Assembly (NCBI RefSeq): GCF_910588395.1
Contig: NZ_CAJUPA010000002.1
Location: 1 to 64,000 of the forward strand
Length of the DNA stretch: 64,000 nt
DNA from: an uncultured Faecalibaculum sp.
Lineage (GTDB): Bacteria; Bacillota_I; Bacilli_A; Erysipelotrichales; Erysipelotrichaceae
Reading direction: 5' to 3'
The notes under the pieces were generated by a model. That model was given only the letters and a program-made list of their open reading frames with translations. It did no database searches and was not told where the DNA came from. How positions within the stretch are numbered: position 1 is the stretch's first letter; every line of letters begins with the position of its first letter. The position numbers and the translations under genes are program-made. This document shows, piece by piece, positions 1-7,907 of the stretch.

Positions 1-82
1 CAGCTTTGCGGAAGACAGGAAACAGGAAGAGATATCGTGTATGGTTTTCAGAGATTGGTAAAGACACGAATCCAGATACAGA
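1..82 (+). other. rRNA operon spacer (23S-5S) at left edge
   Basis: These bases lie directly before a 5S rRNA gene and contain no coding signal. Arms TCGTGT (35-40) and ACACGA (64-69) can pair and may form a processing stem. I infer the 23S gene lies off the left edge; no 23S sequence is recognised here. Confidence 0.5.
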
Positions 83-188
83 AGTGGTCATCATGGCAGA
101 GAGGAAATACCTGTACTCATCCCGAACACAGAAGTCAAGCTCTCTAACGGTGACGATAGCCGAGAGGCAAAAATAACACATGGCCACT
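83..188 (+). rRNA. rrf: 5S ribosomal RNA
   Basis: The core CCCGAACACAGAAGTCAAGC (about 122-141) is the conserved 5S loop region, followed by the usual GACGATAG segment. The ends pair: AGTGGTCAT at 83-91 with ATGGCCACT at 180-188, one G-U pair, which is the 5S helix I. The length of about 106 nt is slightly short for the family (110-120). A terminator follows at once, so this is the distal end of an rRNA operon. Confidence 0.88.
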
Positions 189-194
189 GAGAAA

Positions 195-226
195 GCCGGT
201 ATCCGAAAGGGTATCGGTTTTTTTAC
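195..226 (+). terminator. rRNA operon terminator
   Basis: A nine-pair stem (196-204 with 209-217, two G-U pairs) closed by a GAAA tetraloop is followed by a run of seven T. It ends the rRNA operon just after 5S. Confidence 0.85.
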
Positions 227-350
227 TTTCAGAATACAGGCTGACAGCACACATCTAATCTCCAGCCCCGGCCAGGGCTGCAGGCCCCATCGGCATCGTC
301 TCCCGGAAACTTCACCGGGCATAAAGAAAGAATCCCGATCTGCGCTTTTT

Positions 351-356
351 TATAAT
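351..356 (+). promoter_or_regulatory. -10 box of the kinase-like gene
   Basis: TATAAT at 351-356 overlaps an in-frame ATG at 355, so transcription should start near 363. That rules out the ATG at 355 and favours the ATG at 379, which has AAAAGGCAGG just upstream. No convincing -35 was seen. Confidence 0.55.
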
Positions 357-378
357 GGATTTGAAAAGGCAGGTATGT

Positions 379-957
379 ATGTTAGTCAACGAGAGGGATT
401 ACAAAGTTGTCCGGCGGTTGCCGGAGGGAAAAGCAGGGAGTTCCTGGGTTGTGACGGATGGCGAAAGGAACTATGTCCTGAAGGAATTCGACAGTGAGCT
501 GGGGTCTCCGGCTGAACTGACCAGGGCACAGAAACTGGGGTCGCAGCGTCTGCGGGCGGCGGGGATCCGGGTTCCGGCGCTGGTGGATGTGGACTATGCC
601 AGAAACAGAATACTCCGGGAGTATATTGACGGGGAAAATGCCTTTGCGCTGGTGCTGTGCCGGAGTGTGGGGGATGACATTGTGCTGCAGCTGTACGACA
701 TGAGTCAGAGAGCGGAATCAGCAGGGTGTAATCTGGATTATTTTCCGACGAATTTCGTTCTCGCAAAGGGACAGCTGTGGTATGTGAACTACGATGCAAA
801 TCCGTTCATGGAGGAGTGGAGTCTCGACAACTGGGGGATTCAGTACTGGCGGCAGTCACCGGAGCTGGAGCTGTATCTGCGGGAGTACGGTGCAGAATTT
901 ACCGGATATGAAACCGGTCATTCCACGGGGGTTCAGGAAACCCCGGCGGGATGCTAG
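379..957 (+). CDS. kinase-like (APH/Bud32-fold) hypothetical protein
   Basis: A protein of 192 aa. It shows the outline of a small protein-kinase-like or aminoglycoside-phosphotransferase-like fold: a YVLKEFD segment fits the beta-3 lysine strand, REYIDGENAF fits the hinge, LDYFPTNFVL fits a catalytic loop (Asp, Asn), and YVNYDANPF occupies the metal-binding strand. The C-terminal part contains a W-x3-NWGIQYW segment that I associate with an uncharacterised clostridial family. The start at 379 is preferred over 355 because a TATAAT box overlaps the earlier ATG and a purine-rich SD precedes the later one. It stands alone between the rRNA operon and a terminator at 1116. Substrate and role are unknown; the kinase fold is inferred from motif order only. 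Confidence 0.7.
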   Translation: MLVNERDYKVVRRLPEGKAGSSWVVTDGERNYVLKEFDSELGSPAELTRAQKLGSQRLRAAGIRVPALVDVDYARNRILREYIDGENAFALVLCRSVGDDIVLQLYDMSQRAESAGCNLDYFPTNFVLAKGQLWYVNYDANPFMEEWSLDNWGIQYWRQSPELELYLREYGAEFTGYETGHSTGVQETPAGC

Positions 958-1115
958 GATGGAGTCACCAGAACACAGGTTATAACCCGATGAAAAAAGC
1001 GGGTGATCCGCAGCGGGGCAGGGCGGCGCGTCACAGAAGACGATAAAAGACAGAGAGAAAAGAGCCGGTTCCCAGGGGATAGAATGGGGCTGCCACAGTC
1101 AGCGGAATAACACAA

Positions 1116-1146
1116 GGGAGGGCACAGCAGTCCTCCCATTTTTTGT
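1116..1146 (+). terminator. rho-independent terminator
   Basis: GGGAGG and CCTCCC arms enclose a nine-to-ten-base loop and are followed by ATTTTTT. It lies between the kinase-like gene and the HAD phosphatase, so it may end the first gene or act in the leader of the second. No T-box or known riboswitch pattern was recognised in 960-1115. Confidence 0.7.
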
Positions 1147-1181
1147 ATGCGGCCGGATCAGAGTGGCGCGGGGGGATGCAG

Positions 1182-1910
1182 ATGATTCAAATCATATTTC
1201 TGGACCTGGATGGAACGCTGATTCCCTGTGGTGCAAAAGAGCCGGCTTTCCGGGATATGGAAGCAGTCAGATATCTTCAGAAGCAGGGGATTCTCGTATT
1301 TGCGGTGACAGGGCGTTGCGCTTCGCAGGTACCGGAACTGGGGTTTGACGGAGTAATCAGCTATGACGGGGCCTGCATCCAGGACAAGGGCAAGACGATT
1401 GTCCAGGGTGGTTTTCTGGAGGGCCGGGAACTGGAGCAGATTCTGGGGTGTGCCCGGGACCGGGGGCACCGGATAGTGATTTCCGGCGGGTCTGCCGATC
1501 CGGTGCAGGAGGTGCTGGAGGGAGAGCCGGTACGGCGTCTGCGGGTGCGTCGGGCGTCGCTTCTGGAAGATGAACGGAGTGCAGAGGCGCTGGAAGAGGC
1601 GCTGGCGCACGGCTGTTTTGACAAGGGAATGGTCACTGCGCAGATCCTGAAGATTCTGCAGATTCCGGTTTGCCGGAGCATGGCAGTGGGTGATGGGTTC
1701 AATGACATGGGGATGCTGGCCGGGGCCGGGATCTCTGCGGCGATGAAGGATGCCCCGGCGCTGGTGCAGGCCTGTGCGGATTTTACGGCGGATGGCGTTC
1801 TGGATGCTTTGCGGCAGGCGGGACTGCTGACGGAATTTGTGCAGTCGGAGGCTATGGCTGGCACCGGGGGCACAGATCCGGTTTCTGTGGCGGGGAAGGC
1901 GGATGTCTGA
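1182..1910 (+). CDS. Cof-type HAD-IIB family phosphatase
   Basis: A protein of 242 aa. HAD-superfamily phosphatases of the Cof type dephosphorylate small phosphorylated metabolites such as sugar phosphates in the cytoplasm. Motif I is FLDLDGTL near the N-terminus, motif II is AVTGR, and motif IV is GDGFNDMGML near residue 180; a small cap lies between II and IV. The ATG at 1182 is chosen because CGGGGGG lies about eight bases upstream; ATG 1176 is the alternative. The neighbours are a terminator upstream and a DeoR regulator about 115 bp downstream. The substrate cannot be read from sequence. Confidence 0.85.
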   Translation: MIQIIFLDLDGTLIPCGAKEPAFRDMEAVRYLQKQGILVFAVTGRCASQVPELGFDGVISYDGACIQDKGKTIVQGGFLEGRELEQILGCARDRGHRIVISGGSADPVQEVLEGEPVRRLRVRRASLLEDERSAEALEEALAHGCFDKGMVTAQILKILQIPVCRSMAVGDGFNDMGMLAGAGISAAMKDAPALVQACADFTADGVLDALRQAGLLTEFVQSEAMAGTGGTDPVSVAGKADV

Positions 1911-1932
1911 TGGTCCGGGGCAAGACCCGGAT

Positions 1933-1958
1933 TTTTCGTCTGTTTTCGCAGATTTTCG
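1933..1958 (+). promoter_or_regulatory. TTTTCG repeat array, candidate DeoR operator
   Basis: TTTTCG occurs three times at exact 10-bp spacing (1933, 1943, 1953), one helical turn apart. The last copy lies in CGCAGATTTTCG (1947-1958), repeated exactly in the transketolase promoter at 2837-2848. A TACAAT (1988-1993) downstream could be the -10 of the DeoR gene. Confidence 0.6.
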
Positions 1959-2025
1959 GTTTGCGGATTCTGATGCCGAAAATCCTGTACAATGAATGAA
2001 ACGGAACAGAATGGGAGGAATGGGT

Positions 2026-2784
2026 ATGATGGCGGAAGAACGGCTGAGCCGGATTGTGGAGATGACCAATGCCCGGGGATATGTGTCCACGAAGGATCTG
2101 GCGGCGCAGCTGCAGGTGAGCGAGCCGACGATCCGGGCGGACTGCCGGGAGCTGGAGAAACTGGGGCGGATCATCCGGGTGCATGGAGGGGCCAAGAGCC
2201 GGCAGACCCGGGGCATTCTCACCCGGTCGCTGGAGAAAGCCATGGATGACCGGCAGAATGTGGATGAACGGGAAAAGGACCGGCTGTGCCGCTATGCCGC
2301 GTCGCTGGTGCAGGAAGACGACTGTATTTTCATTGACGGGGGAACGACGTTCGCGACAATCCTGCCGTATCTGAAAGGCAAGCGGGTGCGGATCGTGACG
2401 CACAGTCAGATCGTGGTGGATTCCTTCGGGGAGGACAACGGCGAGCTCTTTGTGATCGGGGGAAGCTACAGTCCGCAGTACAAGATGAACCTGGGCCCCA
2501 TCGCGCTGTCCCAGCTGGAATCCTTCAATTTCCAGTATGCGTTTCTGAGCTGTGCGGGAGTGGATCTGACCCGGCGGAAGGCCTATACGGCGGAGCTGGA
2601 GACAGCGGAGGTGAAGAAAAAAGCCATGCAGCTGGCGGAGAAGTCATTTCTATTTGTCAACGGGGCCAAGCAGCGGGTCAAGGGGTTCTGCAGTTTCGCG
2701 GATCTGGATGACTTTGACGGCATTGTCACGGACAGTGCGGATCAGGATGTGCCGGAGAATTTCATTGTGCTGGAAGAGAGTTGA
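2026..2784 (+). CDS. DeoR/GlpR-family transcriptional regulator
   Basis: A protein of 252 aa, usual for the family. An N-terminal DeoR-type helix-turn-helix (RLSRIVEM.. to ..LEKLGRIIRVHGGA, roughly residues 5-55) is followed by the sugar-phosphate sensing DeoRC domain, with the typical IFIDGGTTF and VTHSQIV segments. Such proteins usually repress sugar-catabolic operons and are released by a phosphorylated sugar. The ATG at 2026 (or 2029) follows GGGAGGAA at good spacing; ATGs at 1992 and 1996 overlap the probable -10. It sits directly upstream of a split transketolase and both share a 12-bp upstream motif, so I infer it controls itself and that pentose-phosphate operon. The inducer is unknown. 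Confidence 0.9.
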   Translation: MMAEERLSRIVEMTNARGYVSTKDLAAQLQVSEPTIRADCRELEKLGRIIRVHGGAKSRQTRGILTRSLEKAMDDRQNVDEREKDRLCRYAASLVQEDDCIFIDGGTTFATILPYLKGKRVRIVTHSQIVVDSFGEDNGELFVIGGSYSPQYKMNLGPIALSQLESFNFQYAFLSCAGVDLTRRKAYTAELETAEVKKKAMQLAEKSFLFVNGAKQRVKGFCSFADLDDFDGIVTDSADQDVPENFIVLEES

Positions 2785-2805
2785 TCTCTTCCTTTTCTTT
2801 TTCTC

Positions 2806-2889
2806 CGAAAACGAAAAATCACGACAACTATGGTTGCGCAGATTTTCGAATACTGGTATATTCTAGGTGTAAACAGCAGAAAACGAAAA
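2806..2889 (+). promoter_or_regulatory. transketolase promoter with CGAAAA/TTTTCG motifs
   Basis: TTGCGC (2834-2839), a 17-bp spacer and TATATT (2857-2862) preceded by TGG form a good extended -10 promoter. CGAAAA lies at 2806, 2812 and 2884, and TTTTCG at 2843 inside the spacer. The spacer motif repeats that upstream of the DeoR gene, so repressor binding would block RNA polymerase. Confidence 0.75.
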
Positions 2890-2903
2890 GGAGCATCGAA
2901 ATT

Positions 2904-3698
2904 ATGAAAACCAGTCTTTTGGAAACACACAGCCGTCTGGCCCGGCGGAACATTGTGGAAATGATTGCCGCTGCGGGATCGGGTCATCCCGGGGGTTCAC
3001 TGTCCTGCACGGATATTCTGACGTGGCTGTATGACTGCCGCATTGATCTGACAAACCCGGACAGAGACCGGCTGGTTCTTTCCAAAGGACACGCGGCACC
3101 GGCGCTGTATGCGCAGCTGGCGGTGCATGAACGGATCACCAGGGAGGAAATGCTGTCTCTGCGGAAACTGGGTTCCCGGCTGCAGGGGCATCCGAACATG
3201 GAAGATCTGCCGGATGTGGACATGAGCACCGGTTCGCTGGGACAGGGCCTGTCTGCTGCGGTGGGCATGGCCTGGGGGGACCGGTATCTGGGAAAGAACC
3301 GGCGGACCTGGTGTGTCTGTGGTGATGGCGAACTGGAGGAAGGACAGATCTGGGAAGCAGCCATGGCGGCGGGCAAATTCGGTCTGGACAACCTGACGCT
3401 GTTTCTGGATCTGAACGGACTGCAGATTGACGGATCTGTCAGAGAGGTTGGCGGTGCCAATGATTACAGAGGCGCGCTGGAGGCCTTTGGCTGGCATACA
3501 GCAGAAATCGATGGTCATGATTTTGCGCAGATTGAAGCCGCGGTGCAGGAGGCCGAGGCAGTGCCGGGTCCTTCGGCGATCATCTGCCGGACGGTGAAGG
3601 GCAGGGGCGTGTCCTATATGGAGAACGAAGCGGGCTGGCATGGAAAAGCGCCCAATGCAGCGCAGCTGCAGCAGGCACTGGTGGAACTGGAGGCATAA
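2904..3698 (+). CDS. tktA (N-terminal subunit): transketolase, N-terminal (TPP-binding) subunit
   Basis: A protein of 264 aa corresponding to the first half of transketolase. The TPP-binding part shows SGHPGGSLS, LSKGHAAPALYA, GSLGQGLS and the GDGELEEGQ metal/TPP motif followed by a conserved LDLNGLQIDG. The partner subunit begins four bases after this gene's stop. Split transketolases transfer two-carbon ketol units in the non-oxidative pentose phosphate pathway or in related sugar pathways. ATG 2904 follows AAAAGGAG; earlier in-frame starts lie in the promoter. Placement next to the DeoR gene suggests substrate-induced expression rather than a housekeeping role, but this is inference. Confidence 0.92.
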   Translation: MKTSLLETHSRLARRNIVEMIAAAGSGHPGGSLSCTDILTWLYDCRIDLTNPDRDRLVLSKGHAAPALYAQLAVHERITREEMLSLRKLGSRLQGHPNMEDLPDVDMSTGSLGQGLSAAVGMAWGDRYLGKNRRTWCVCGDGELEEGQIWEAAMAAGKFGLDNLTLFLDLNGLQIDGSVREVGGANDYRGALEAFGWHTAEIDGHDFAQIEAAVQEAEAVPGPSAIICRTVKGRGVSYMENEAGWHGKAPNAAQLQQALVELEA

Positions 3699-3702
3699 GA
3701 CA

Positions 3703-4707
3703 ATGAAACAGGCAACAAGAGAAGCATTCGGAGCGACGCTGGCACAGCTGGCGGCGCAGGACAGAAACATCGTGGTGCTGGATGCGGATCTGGCTCCGGC
3801 GACGAAAACAGGGGAGACCCGGAAAACCGCACCGCAGCAGTTTCTGCAGGCGGGCATTGCGGAGGCCAACATGACGGGAATCGCGGCAGGTCTGGCGGTA
3901 TCCGGTCTGAAGCCCTTTGCGTCCAGCTTTGCGATGTTCCTGGCGGGCCGGTCTTATGAGCAGATCCGGAACTCCATTGCCTATCCCCATCTCAATGTCA
4001 AACTCTGCGCCACCCATGCGGGGATCACCGTGGGGGAAGATGGGGGAAGCCATCAGTGTCTGGAGGACATCAGTCTGCTGCGGGTGCTTCCGGGGATGAT
4101 GGTGCTGCAGCCGGCAGATGGCCCGGAGACGGCGGCGATGGTGAAATGGCTTGCTCAGCAGGAGGGCCCGGCCTACCTGCGGCTGTCCCGGGCGGCGGTG
4201 GAGCAGGTCTATGAGCGGGAACCGGTATTCGATCCGAAGGCTGTGCCCATGCTCCGTCCAGGGCAGCGGATTGCTTTCGTGGCCAGCGGTGTGATGGTCC
4301 GGGAGTGCCTGGAGGCTGCGGACCGGCTGGCAGAGCAGGGAATTGAAGCGGCTGTGTATGACCTGCCGGTGATCAAGCCCCTGAGCACAGACCGGCTGAA
4401 TGACATCATTGCCGCTTATGACAGGGTGTATGTGGCGGAGGAGCATCTGAAAGCCGGCGGCATCGCTTCCGCGATCCGGGAAGAGGTGCTGGAACCTGGA
4501 AAGGTGAAATCCATTGCCATTGAAGACCGGTTCGGTCAGAGCGGATCGGTACAGGATCTGATGGAGGAGTACGGTCTGAGTGCTTCCCGGATTGTCCGCC
4601 GGGTTCTGGCGGATGAAGCGGCGGGAGAGGGCAAGACGCCCGCTGCCCGCATCACCATTGCTGTCCCGACTGCTGGCGCACGTGTGCAGACCGGCAGCAT
4701 CGGCTGA
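3703..4707 (+). CDS. tktB (C-terminal subunit): transketolase, C-terminal (pyrimidine-binding) subunit
   Basis: A protein of 334 aa forming the second half of split transketolase. It has the Pyr domain (TREAFGATL, VVLDADLA, a GIAEANMTGIAAGLA motif with the catalytic Glu) and the C-terminal transketolase domain (VASGVMVRECLEAADRL). It directly follows the N-terminal subunit, so the two form one operon and together one enzyme. The last 25 or so residues (after VRRVLADEAA) extend beyond what I expect of the family and look unstructured. A strong terminator follows. Confidence 0.92.
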   Translation: MKQATREAFGATLAQLAAQDRNIVVLDADLAPATKTGETRKTAPQQFLQAGIAEANMTGIAAGLAVSGLKPFASSFAMFLAGRSYEQIRNSIAYPHLNVKLCATHAGITVGEDGGSHQCLEDISLLRVLPGMMVLQPADGPETAAMVKWLAQQEGPAYLRLSRAAVEQVYEREPVFDPKAVPMLRPGQRIAFVASGVMVRECLEAADRLAEQGIEAAVYDLPVIKPLSTDRLNDIIAAYDRVYVAEEHLKAGGIASAIREEVLEPGKVKSIAIEDRFGQSGSVQDLMEEYGLSASRIVRRVLADEAAGEGKTPAARITIAVPTAGARVQTGSIG

Positions 4708-4722
4708 AGATTCACGGAATAA

Positions 4723-4765
4723 AACCCCGGAGTCGCACGGATATGGTGCAGTCTCCGGGGTTTTT
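4723..4765. terminator. bidirectional terminator after transketolase and MurQ
   Basis: AACCCCGGAG (4723-4732) pairs with CTCCGGGGTT (4753-4762); T-rich on the right and A-rich on the left, so it can serve both the transketolase operon and the convergent minus-strand operon. Confidence 0.85.
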
Positions 4766-4798
4766 GCATGGTTGCGGGAAAAGCATCAGGGCCGTCAG

Positions 4799-6121
4799 TC
4801 AGAAACCGGCACCGGGTATCTGTTCCAGGCGGCCGCCGGCTTTGTCCAGCAGTGCCAGGGCTTCTTCTTCGGTTGTCTGCAGGCGGTGCATCACGGCGGC
4901 GGTTTTCACAGACCGGCCGGGTACCAGCAGCCGGCTGGTTTCTGTGGCGGTACAGCCGGTGATCCGCCGGAGCATGACGGCAGCCCGCTCCTGCAGCTTT
5001 TCGTTGTCCGGACGCATATCCACCATTTCATTGCCATAGACACAGCCCAGGCGGGTGAAGGCAATGGTGGACAGCATGTTCAGGACCAGCTTGCAGGCGG
5101 TGCCGGCTTTCAGACGGGTGGATCCGGTGACGACTTCCGGGCCGCAGACCAGAGACAGGACCGGTGCCACGGCGGCAAAGGGAGACTCCCTGGTGCAGAC
5201 AATAGCCGCAGCCTGCGCTTCATGCTCCCTGGCACAGCGCAGGGCACCCATGACATAGGGAGTCCGCCCGCTGGCAGCGATTCCCAGCACAAAATCCCGG
5301 TCATCCGGCTGCAGGGCATCCAGGGCTGCAAATCCCGCCTCTTCGGAATCCTCCGCGGTTTCATCGGGAATTCCGAAAGCGGAAAGACCACCTGCCACCA
5401 GACCGGTGACCCGTCCGTAGTCCACGCCGAACGTGGGGGGACATTCCACTGCATCCAGAACCCCCAGCCGTCCGGAGGTGCCGGCGCCAGCGTACACCAG
5501 GCGGCCGCCCCGGTGAAGACAGTCTGCGATGTCCTCTGCCAGGGCAGCGATCTCCGGTGCTTTGTTTTCCAGAACCTCCAGCACCTTCCGGTCTTCCCGG
5601 TTCATGAGCCGCACGGCTTCCAGTGCAGACAGGGACGAGAACCTGGCGGAAGCAGGATTGGGCTGTTCGGTGATCCGGTCCGGTTCATCCTCCAGAGCCA
5701 GCCGCATCCAGACGTGGGGAACCCCTTCGTCTTCCAGATCCGGTTCGCTCACAGGGATGCAGCCGTTCTTTTCATAAAAAGGTTCCGCCTGCACCTGGGC
5801 ATGAAGCAGGATCTGACCCGCCCGCCGGTCTCTGGCCAGATCCGCTGCCCTTTTCAGCAGAGCCGAAGCGATGCCATGGCCCCGGTAACCGGGCAGAACA
5901 GCCAGCCGCTGCAGGTGACAGCCGTCTGTTTTCATGAGCAGACGGCAGGTACCGGCTGGCTGATCCTGTACCCGGGCCACCAGATGCAGTGCCCGGCTGT
6001 CCTCTGCGTCGAATTCCTGCGTGAAGCCCTGTTCCTGCAGAAACACCTGTTCCCGGATGGTCCGGGCTTCGTCCGGCAGAAAACTGTATTCGCCAATTTG
6101 TAATGTCATATCTTTTTCCAT
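4799..6121 (-). CDS. murQ: GNAT acetyltransferase fused to MurNAc-6-phosphate etherase
   Basis: A protein of 440 aa with two domains. Residues 1 to about 150 are a GNAT acetyltransferase of the ElaA/YjcF kind, with the acetyl-CoA loop RGHGIASALL and a VPHVWM end. From about residue 155 it is a full MurQ: GAGTSGRLGVLDAVECPP, AEDSEEAG, GIAASGRTPYV, GPEVVTGSTRLKAGTA and KLVLNML. The glutamates of the two acid motifs used by MurQ are present. MurQ splits lactate from MurNAc-6-P to give GlcNAc-6-P in wall recycling. The GNAT part joins with almost no linker. Start at 6121 is one of two close ATGs (6109 the other). It is the last gene of a minus-strand operon with a hexosaminidase and a membrane protein. 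The GNAT substrate is unknown. Confidence 0.88.
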   Translation of the reverse strand: MEKDMTLQIGEYSFLPDEARTIREQVFLQEQGFTQEFDAEDSRALHLVARVQDQPAGTCRLLMKTDGCHLQRLAVLPGYRGHGIASALLKRAADLARDRRAGQILLHAQVQAEPFYEKNGCIPVSEPDLEDEGVPHVWMRLALEDEPDRITEQPNPASARFSSLSALEAVRLMNREDRKVLEVLENKAPEIAALAEDIADCLHRGGRLVYAGAGTSGRLGVLDAVECPPTFGVDYGRVTGLVAGGLSAFGIPDETAEDSEEAGFAALDALQPDDRDFVLGIAASGRTPYVMGALRCAREHEAQAAAIVCTRESPFAAVAPVLSLVCGPEVVTGSTRLKAGTACKLVLNMLSTIAFTRLGCVYGNEMVDMRPDNEKLQERAAVMLRRITGCTATETSRLLVPGRSVKTAAVMHRLQTTEEEALALLDKAGGRLEQIPGAGF

Positions 6122-6237
6122 ATCTCCATGATACCGGTTTTTGCAAAAAAAAGACCGGTTTTCAGCTGCAGACGGGCACAATGCCATCTGCAGCCGGAAA
6201 CCGGCTGATTTGTTTGTGTCAGGTGCCTGCAACCCTG

Positions 6238-7335
6238 TCACGTTCCGGCTGCCTGACCGTTTTTCCGTCCCCAGGCTTCCATCCGCGGCAGCATGCCGTT
6301 CATGACCTGTGTCTGGGACTGAGAACCGGGGATGTCGCTCCAGATGCAGAAACAGCTGCCGCTGATGCGGGATTCATCCACGGGCCAGCCCAGAAACCAT
6401 TGCGGTGTCCATTCCCGGTCAATGGCAGCCGCGCATCCCCCGGGATAGGAAAGATCCGGGTCCAGGATGTAATACAGATAGAAATTCATGCAGTTGATGA
6501 TCTCATGACGTTCCTGGATCTGCCGGGGTGTCAGGGGCCCGAGCATCCAGTACGACACAGTGATTCGGCTGTTCAGGGACAGCACGCTGTCCCGGATCAT
6601 GTCGGAATACATGCGGGTCTGGTCATATCCCAGGGAGCGGACAAACGCATCCGTGGCATTCATGTACAGCACGAATCCGTCATAGGCCGTGCACTGCAGG
6701 TTTCCGGTTTCCTGCTGCGCCAGATTTTCCCAGCTTTCCGCCCGGGACCACTGGGAACGGGCAAAGACTTCATCTCCGCCGATGTCAAACTGATGGCTCC
6801 CGGTCCGGGCAAACAGGTCTCCGTATTCCCGCAGCAGGGACCGGACAAAGGCCACGCCTTCCGGATTGGCAATGTCCAGACAGCCCGGGGCGAATCCGGT
6901 GCTGATGTCATGACCAGTCTGCTGTCGGTACCGTTCGAGAACATAGCGCATATGACCCGGGGAATCGAAGGAGGGAATCAGCTCGATGCCTTTTTCCTGT
7001 GCCGCGGCACCAATCTCCAGCACCTCATCCTGGGTCAGGACTTTTCCCGGGTCCGGATCGGGAACCGAAGGATTCAGGCTCCAGGCATTGTCGGATCCAG
7101 CCAGCCAGGGGTACTGCCTGGATTCCAGACGCAGTCCCATGTCATCGGAAAAATGCAGGACAAGTTCATTGGCCCCGCAGTCCTCCATGTGATCCAGCAG
7201 ATCCAGGATCCACGCCTTCGAATAATACTTCCGCCCGCAGTCCAGCAGCACCGACCGGTGCGCTGAGGGAACCGGAGTCTGTGGAAACAGCAGGGAAGCG
7301 ATGAACAGGGTAATGGCTGCGAAGAGTTTACCCAC
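6238..7335 (-). CDS. secreted GH20 beta-N-acetylhexosaminidase
   Basis: A protein of 365 aa. An N-terminal hydrophobic stretch (MGKLFAAITLFIASLLF) is a signal peptide or anchor. The rest is a GH20 barrel: LHFSDDMGLRLES, PSFDSPGHM, and the catalytic Asp-Glu pair in FDIGGDEVF, with late tryptophans that shape the sugar pocket (WFLGWP, CIWSD). GH20 enzymes remove terminal GlcNAc or GalNAc. Upstream it overlaps the stop of a small membrane protein by eight bases; the MurQ fusion follows about 115 bp downstream. With MurQ it suggests release and use of amino sugars from peptidoglycan or host glycans. The auxiliary domains common in larger GH20 proteins are absent. Confidence 0.88.
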   Translation of the reverse strand: MGKLFAAITLFIASLLFPQTPVPSAHRSVLLDCGRKYYSKAWILDLLDHMEDCGANELVLHFSDDMGLRLESRQYPWLAGSDNAWSLNPSVPDPDPGKVLTQDEVLEIGAAAQEKGIELIPSFDSPGHMRYVLERYRQQTGHDISTGFAPGCLDIANPEGVAFVRSLLREYGDLFARTGSHQFDIGGDEVFARSQWSRAESWENLAQQETGNLQCTAYDGFVLYMNATDAFVRSLGYDQTRMYSDMIRDSVLSLNSRITVSYWMLGPLTPRQIQERHEIINCMNFYLYYILDPDLSYPGGCAAAIDREWTPQWFLGWPVDESRISGSCFCIWSDIPGSQSQTQVMNGMLPRMEAWGRKNGQAAGT

Positions 7336-7693
7336 GGTGCTTTTTCAGGGAAACCGCAATCAGCAGACCCAGCAGCACGGATCCCGCCAGGTCCACCCAG
7401 AACAGAGCCCAGGTGCCGCTGACGGAAAACGCTACCAGAATGTTGAACGCCAGGGCAATGGTGAAAGCGGTCTGGATCATGAGCAGCCGGACATCTTTGG
7501 TGTATTTCCGGCTCTGGAAAGGCGTGGCAAACGCCTGCAGCCCTTCCTGTTTCGCATACAGGGAAATGATGCTCTCCAGCACAATGATGACCAGGGCAAT
7601 GATCAGACACCAGAGCCAGCCCGAGGGACGGATCCAGAAGGCGGACCCGGCAAGCAGCGCCTGCCACAGAAGAAGATACCAGTAGGCATTCAT
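7328..7693 (-). CDS. four-helix membrane protein of unknown function
   Basis: A protein of 121 aa with about four hydrophobic helices (near residues 5-22, 27-46, 72-90 and 95-114) and a basic loop between helices two and three. I do not recognise the family. GAGAG a few bases before the ATG is a plausible SD, and GGTAAAAT about 35 bases upstream a possible -10. It is the first gene of the minus-strand operon with GH20 and MurQ, overlapping the GH20 gene by eight bases. The context allows a role in amino-sugar uptake, but it is small for a transporter and nothing in the sequence proves one. Confidence 0.7.
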   Translation of the reverse strand: MNAYWYLLLWQALLAGSAFWIRPSGWLWCLIIALVIIVLESIISLYAKQEGLQAFATPFQSRKYTKDVRLLMIQTAFTIALAFNILVAFSVSGTWALFWVDLAGSVLLGLLIAVSLKKHRG

Positions 7694-7872
7694 ACAATCA
7701 CTCTCATTTCAATCTCAGTTTTATTTTACCGCCGCTCCGGGCGCAAACCCTGCCAGGTGACTGCAGCTCATGCCGATGGTGGCCAGGCGGTATCCGATGG
7801 CGGGCACCAGGCAGGAACCTCCGGGAGAGCCGGCGCATACTTGTATGGAAGAAAACCGGACAATTCTCCCGC

Positions 7873-7901
7873 TTGTCATATACCCCCCGGGGGTATATAC
7901 T
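7873..7901 (+). promoter_or_regulatory. CsoR-type operator inside the copper operon promoter
   Basis: TTGTCA (7873-7878), a 17-bp spacer and TATACT (7896-7901) form a near-consensus promoter. A 21-bp perfect palindrome, ten-base arms around C7888 (7878-7898), fills the spacer. C-tract/G-tract flanked by TAT is the operator style of CsoR/RcnR repressors. The predicted transcription start coincides with the ATG of the regulator. Confidence 0.85.
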
Positions 7902-7907
7902 CAAGCC

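Noticed and set aside
355..378. ATG 355 as start of the first protein
   Set aside because: The ATG is part of the TATAAT box; ATG 379 has the SD.
960..1145. T-box or riboswitch leader before the HAD phosphatase
   Set aside because: AGGGCGGCGCG looked T-box-like, but no specifier stem or antiterminator pairing was found; only a terminator is supported.
4580..6103. 507-codon plus-strand open frame opposite the GNAT-MurQ gene
   Set aside because: It is the antisense shadow of a well-supported gene; no SD, low-complexity composition and no recognisable domain.
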